From: an uncultured Collinsella sp.
GTDB lineage: Bacteria > Actinomycetota > Coriobacteriia > Coriobacteriales > Coriobacteriaceae
Direction of reading: 5' to 3'
Assembly: GCA_958348225.1 (NCBI GenBank)
Contig: CATVYG010000025.1
Coordinates: 1 to 33,116, forward strand
DNA: 33,116 nucleotides
Part shown: piece by piece, positions 32,217 to 33,116 of the stretch
How positions within the stretch are numbered: position 1 is the first letter of the stretch
Layout: each line of letters begins with the position of its first letter
Translations under genes and position numbers: made by a program
The notes under the pieces: generated by a model
Databases searched by the model: none
Told to the model about the DNA's origin: nothing
What the model saw: only the letters and a program-made list of their open reading frames with translations

Positions 32217-32909
32217 TTAGATGGCCGTATCTTTGGACAGCTCAAAGTAGTCGGGATGCAAGGCGATAACCGGACCCTGCTCCTCGGGCATCAGATGCAA
32301 GTGCGTCTCTGCCAGATAGCTCGCCGTATCGGTGTCGCCTTCCTTAATGGTCTCCAAAATCCGACGGTGCTGACGACGAATCGGCTCCCAATCAAGGTCC
32401 TGAGATACCGCGCGCAGCCAGTTATACCGCTCAAAATGCGTATTGACGCTCTTCATCCAATCCCACAACATGTGACGGCCGGCAATCTCAAAACACGTCT
32501 CATGGAACAGGTTATCCAGATCAAAGAAACGACGCGTCTCGCTATGGTCGAGCGACTCGGACTCGGTAAGAATCTGCTCGAGCCGATGCTTTTGCTCGGG
32601 CGTGGCGGCCGAACAGCATTTAATAAGCACGCTTCTCTCGAGTTTCTCGCGCAAGAAACAGGCGTTCTCGGCACGCTCCATGCTGATTTTTGAGACATAG
32701 GTGCCGCTTTTGGGACGCGTTTCCACCAGTTCCTGCTCACGCAGGCGCACAAAGGATTCGCGAATGGGCGTGCGCCCGATTCCCGTCTCCTTTTCCAGAC
32801 CAATCGCCGAAAGGCGCGTGCCGGGCTTGAGCTCGGCATAGATGATCTTAGAGCGCAATGCGTTGTATGCCTGGTCTTGCAGGCTCTGATAATGCTGGTG
32901 TTGTTCCAT
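32217..32909 (-). CDS. GntR-family regulator with FCD domain
   Basis: A 230-residue FadR-subfamily transcription factor. An N-terminal winged helix (about 10-75: LKPGTRLSAIGLEKETGIGR, then TPIRESFVRL) is followed by an all-helical FCD ligand domain. The Asp and His residues expected to bind a metal are visible in DLDNLFHETCF, RQHRRIL and AETHLHLM. FCD regulators often sense organic acids or sugar acids, fitting a role with the adjacent kdgK-kdgA operon, towards which it is convergent, or with genes beyond the right edge. I chose the ATG at 32909 with GAGGG upstream; an in-frame ATG at 32954 lacks a ribosome site. Confidence 0.9.
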   Translation of the reverse strand: MEQHQHYQSLQDQAYNALRSKIIYAELKPGTRLSAIGLEKETGIGRTPIRESFVRLREQELVETRPKSGTYVSKISMERAENACFLREKLERSVLIKCCSAATPEQKHRLEQILTESESLDHSETRRFFDLDNLFHETCFEIAGRHMLWDWMKSVNTHFERYNWLRAVSQDLDWEPIRRQHRRILETIKEGDTDTASYLAETHLHLMPEEQGPVIALHPDYFELSKDTAI

Positions 32910-33116
32910 AAAGCCCTCGGATAAGTCCTCGGTTAGTCGAATACCACCATGCAATACTATCGCATCGACACGCCCCAGCTCCCAATCAGTCTTTTTGGGA
33001 CGAGGCTCTTTTAGCTACCCTGGCCCGCAGATCGGCCCCCTTACCACAAAAGTGGCCCATCTACTACGTTAACATGGATAGCCTCGGCCATACCGAAAAC
33101 CGTGAAAACAAAACCG
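32910..33116. other. Upstream region of the GntR gene, right window edge
   Basis: About 200 bp without a gene. It should hold the GntR-family promoter on the minus strand. A short CCAC/GTGG hairpin at 33044-33055 is the only structure seen. Any divergent gene would start beyond the window. Confidence 0.4.

Noticed and set aside
33044..33055. CCAC-AAAA-GTGG near the right edge as a fifth REP-A copy
   Set aside because: Only the four-base arms match; the CCTGkCC spacer and long arms are absent.
1..33116. CRISPR array, rRNA or tRNA genes, prophage or insertion sequence with transposase
   Set aside because: No regularly spaced direct repeats, no RNA gene signatures and no transposase or phage genes were seen. 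The dispersed repeats are palindromic and irregularly spaced.

Overview
The window is a chromosomal segment of a fairly GC-rich, probably Gram-positive bacterium. Three sortase-anchored pilin genes, an actinobacterial-style GlnR-like regulator next to a type I glutamine synthetase homologue, a MoaC-MobB fusion, and a DUF559-type actinobacterial protein all fit. A gut member of the Coriobacteriia such as Collinsella is the best guess, but this is inference from gene content and style. There is no rRNA, tRNA or CRISPR array to support it. I could run no database search, so family calls rest on motifs read by eye.

Layout. (1) 1-7180, minus strand: a sortase-substrate pilus operon of three genes, read right to left. 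It encodes a large beta-helix adhesin/pilin and two SpaA-type pilin paralogues. A terminator closes it at 54-97 and a 500-bp AT-rich leader region precedes it. No sortase gene lies in the window. (2) 7685-17895, all minus: HAD phosphatase, MFS exporter, moaA plus a moaC-mobB fusion, a DUF559-type nuclease-fold protein, and a heterodimeric ABC exporter pair. (3) 18158-22072, plus: a MATE exporter and its MerR-type regulator behind a classic 19-bp-spacer MerR promoter, then an AT-rich pair (Tat-exported cysteine-protease-like protein and small lipoprotein). (4) 22108-28501, minus: ligA, a membrane-anchored HtrA protease, a GlnR-like orphan regulator and a glutamine-synthetase-like protein that has lost several catalytic residues. 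(5) 28636-32909: a LacI-type repressor divergent from kdgK-kdgA (the lower part of hexuronate/ketodeoxygluconate breakdown), tandem LacI-type operators between them, and a GntR/FCD regulator converging on the operon.

The intergenic DNA is rich in dispersed palindromic repeats. I see four copies of a 31-33 bp element (REP-A), three of a 59-61 bp element (REP-B), two of a 30-bp element (REP-C, one copy inside the coding end of an ABC transporter gene), and one 200-bp element bounded by 28-bp perfect inverted repeats. REP-A copies all lie just 3' of minus-strand genes. Several long hairpins also occur in and around the kdgK-kdgA operon.

Most worth a second look: a nine-G homopolymer early in the adhesin reading frame (a candidate phase-variation switch), the apparent pseudo-glutamine-synthetase paired with a GlnR-like regulator, the palindromic repeat families, and the AT-rich exported protease/lipoprotein pair.
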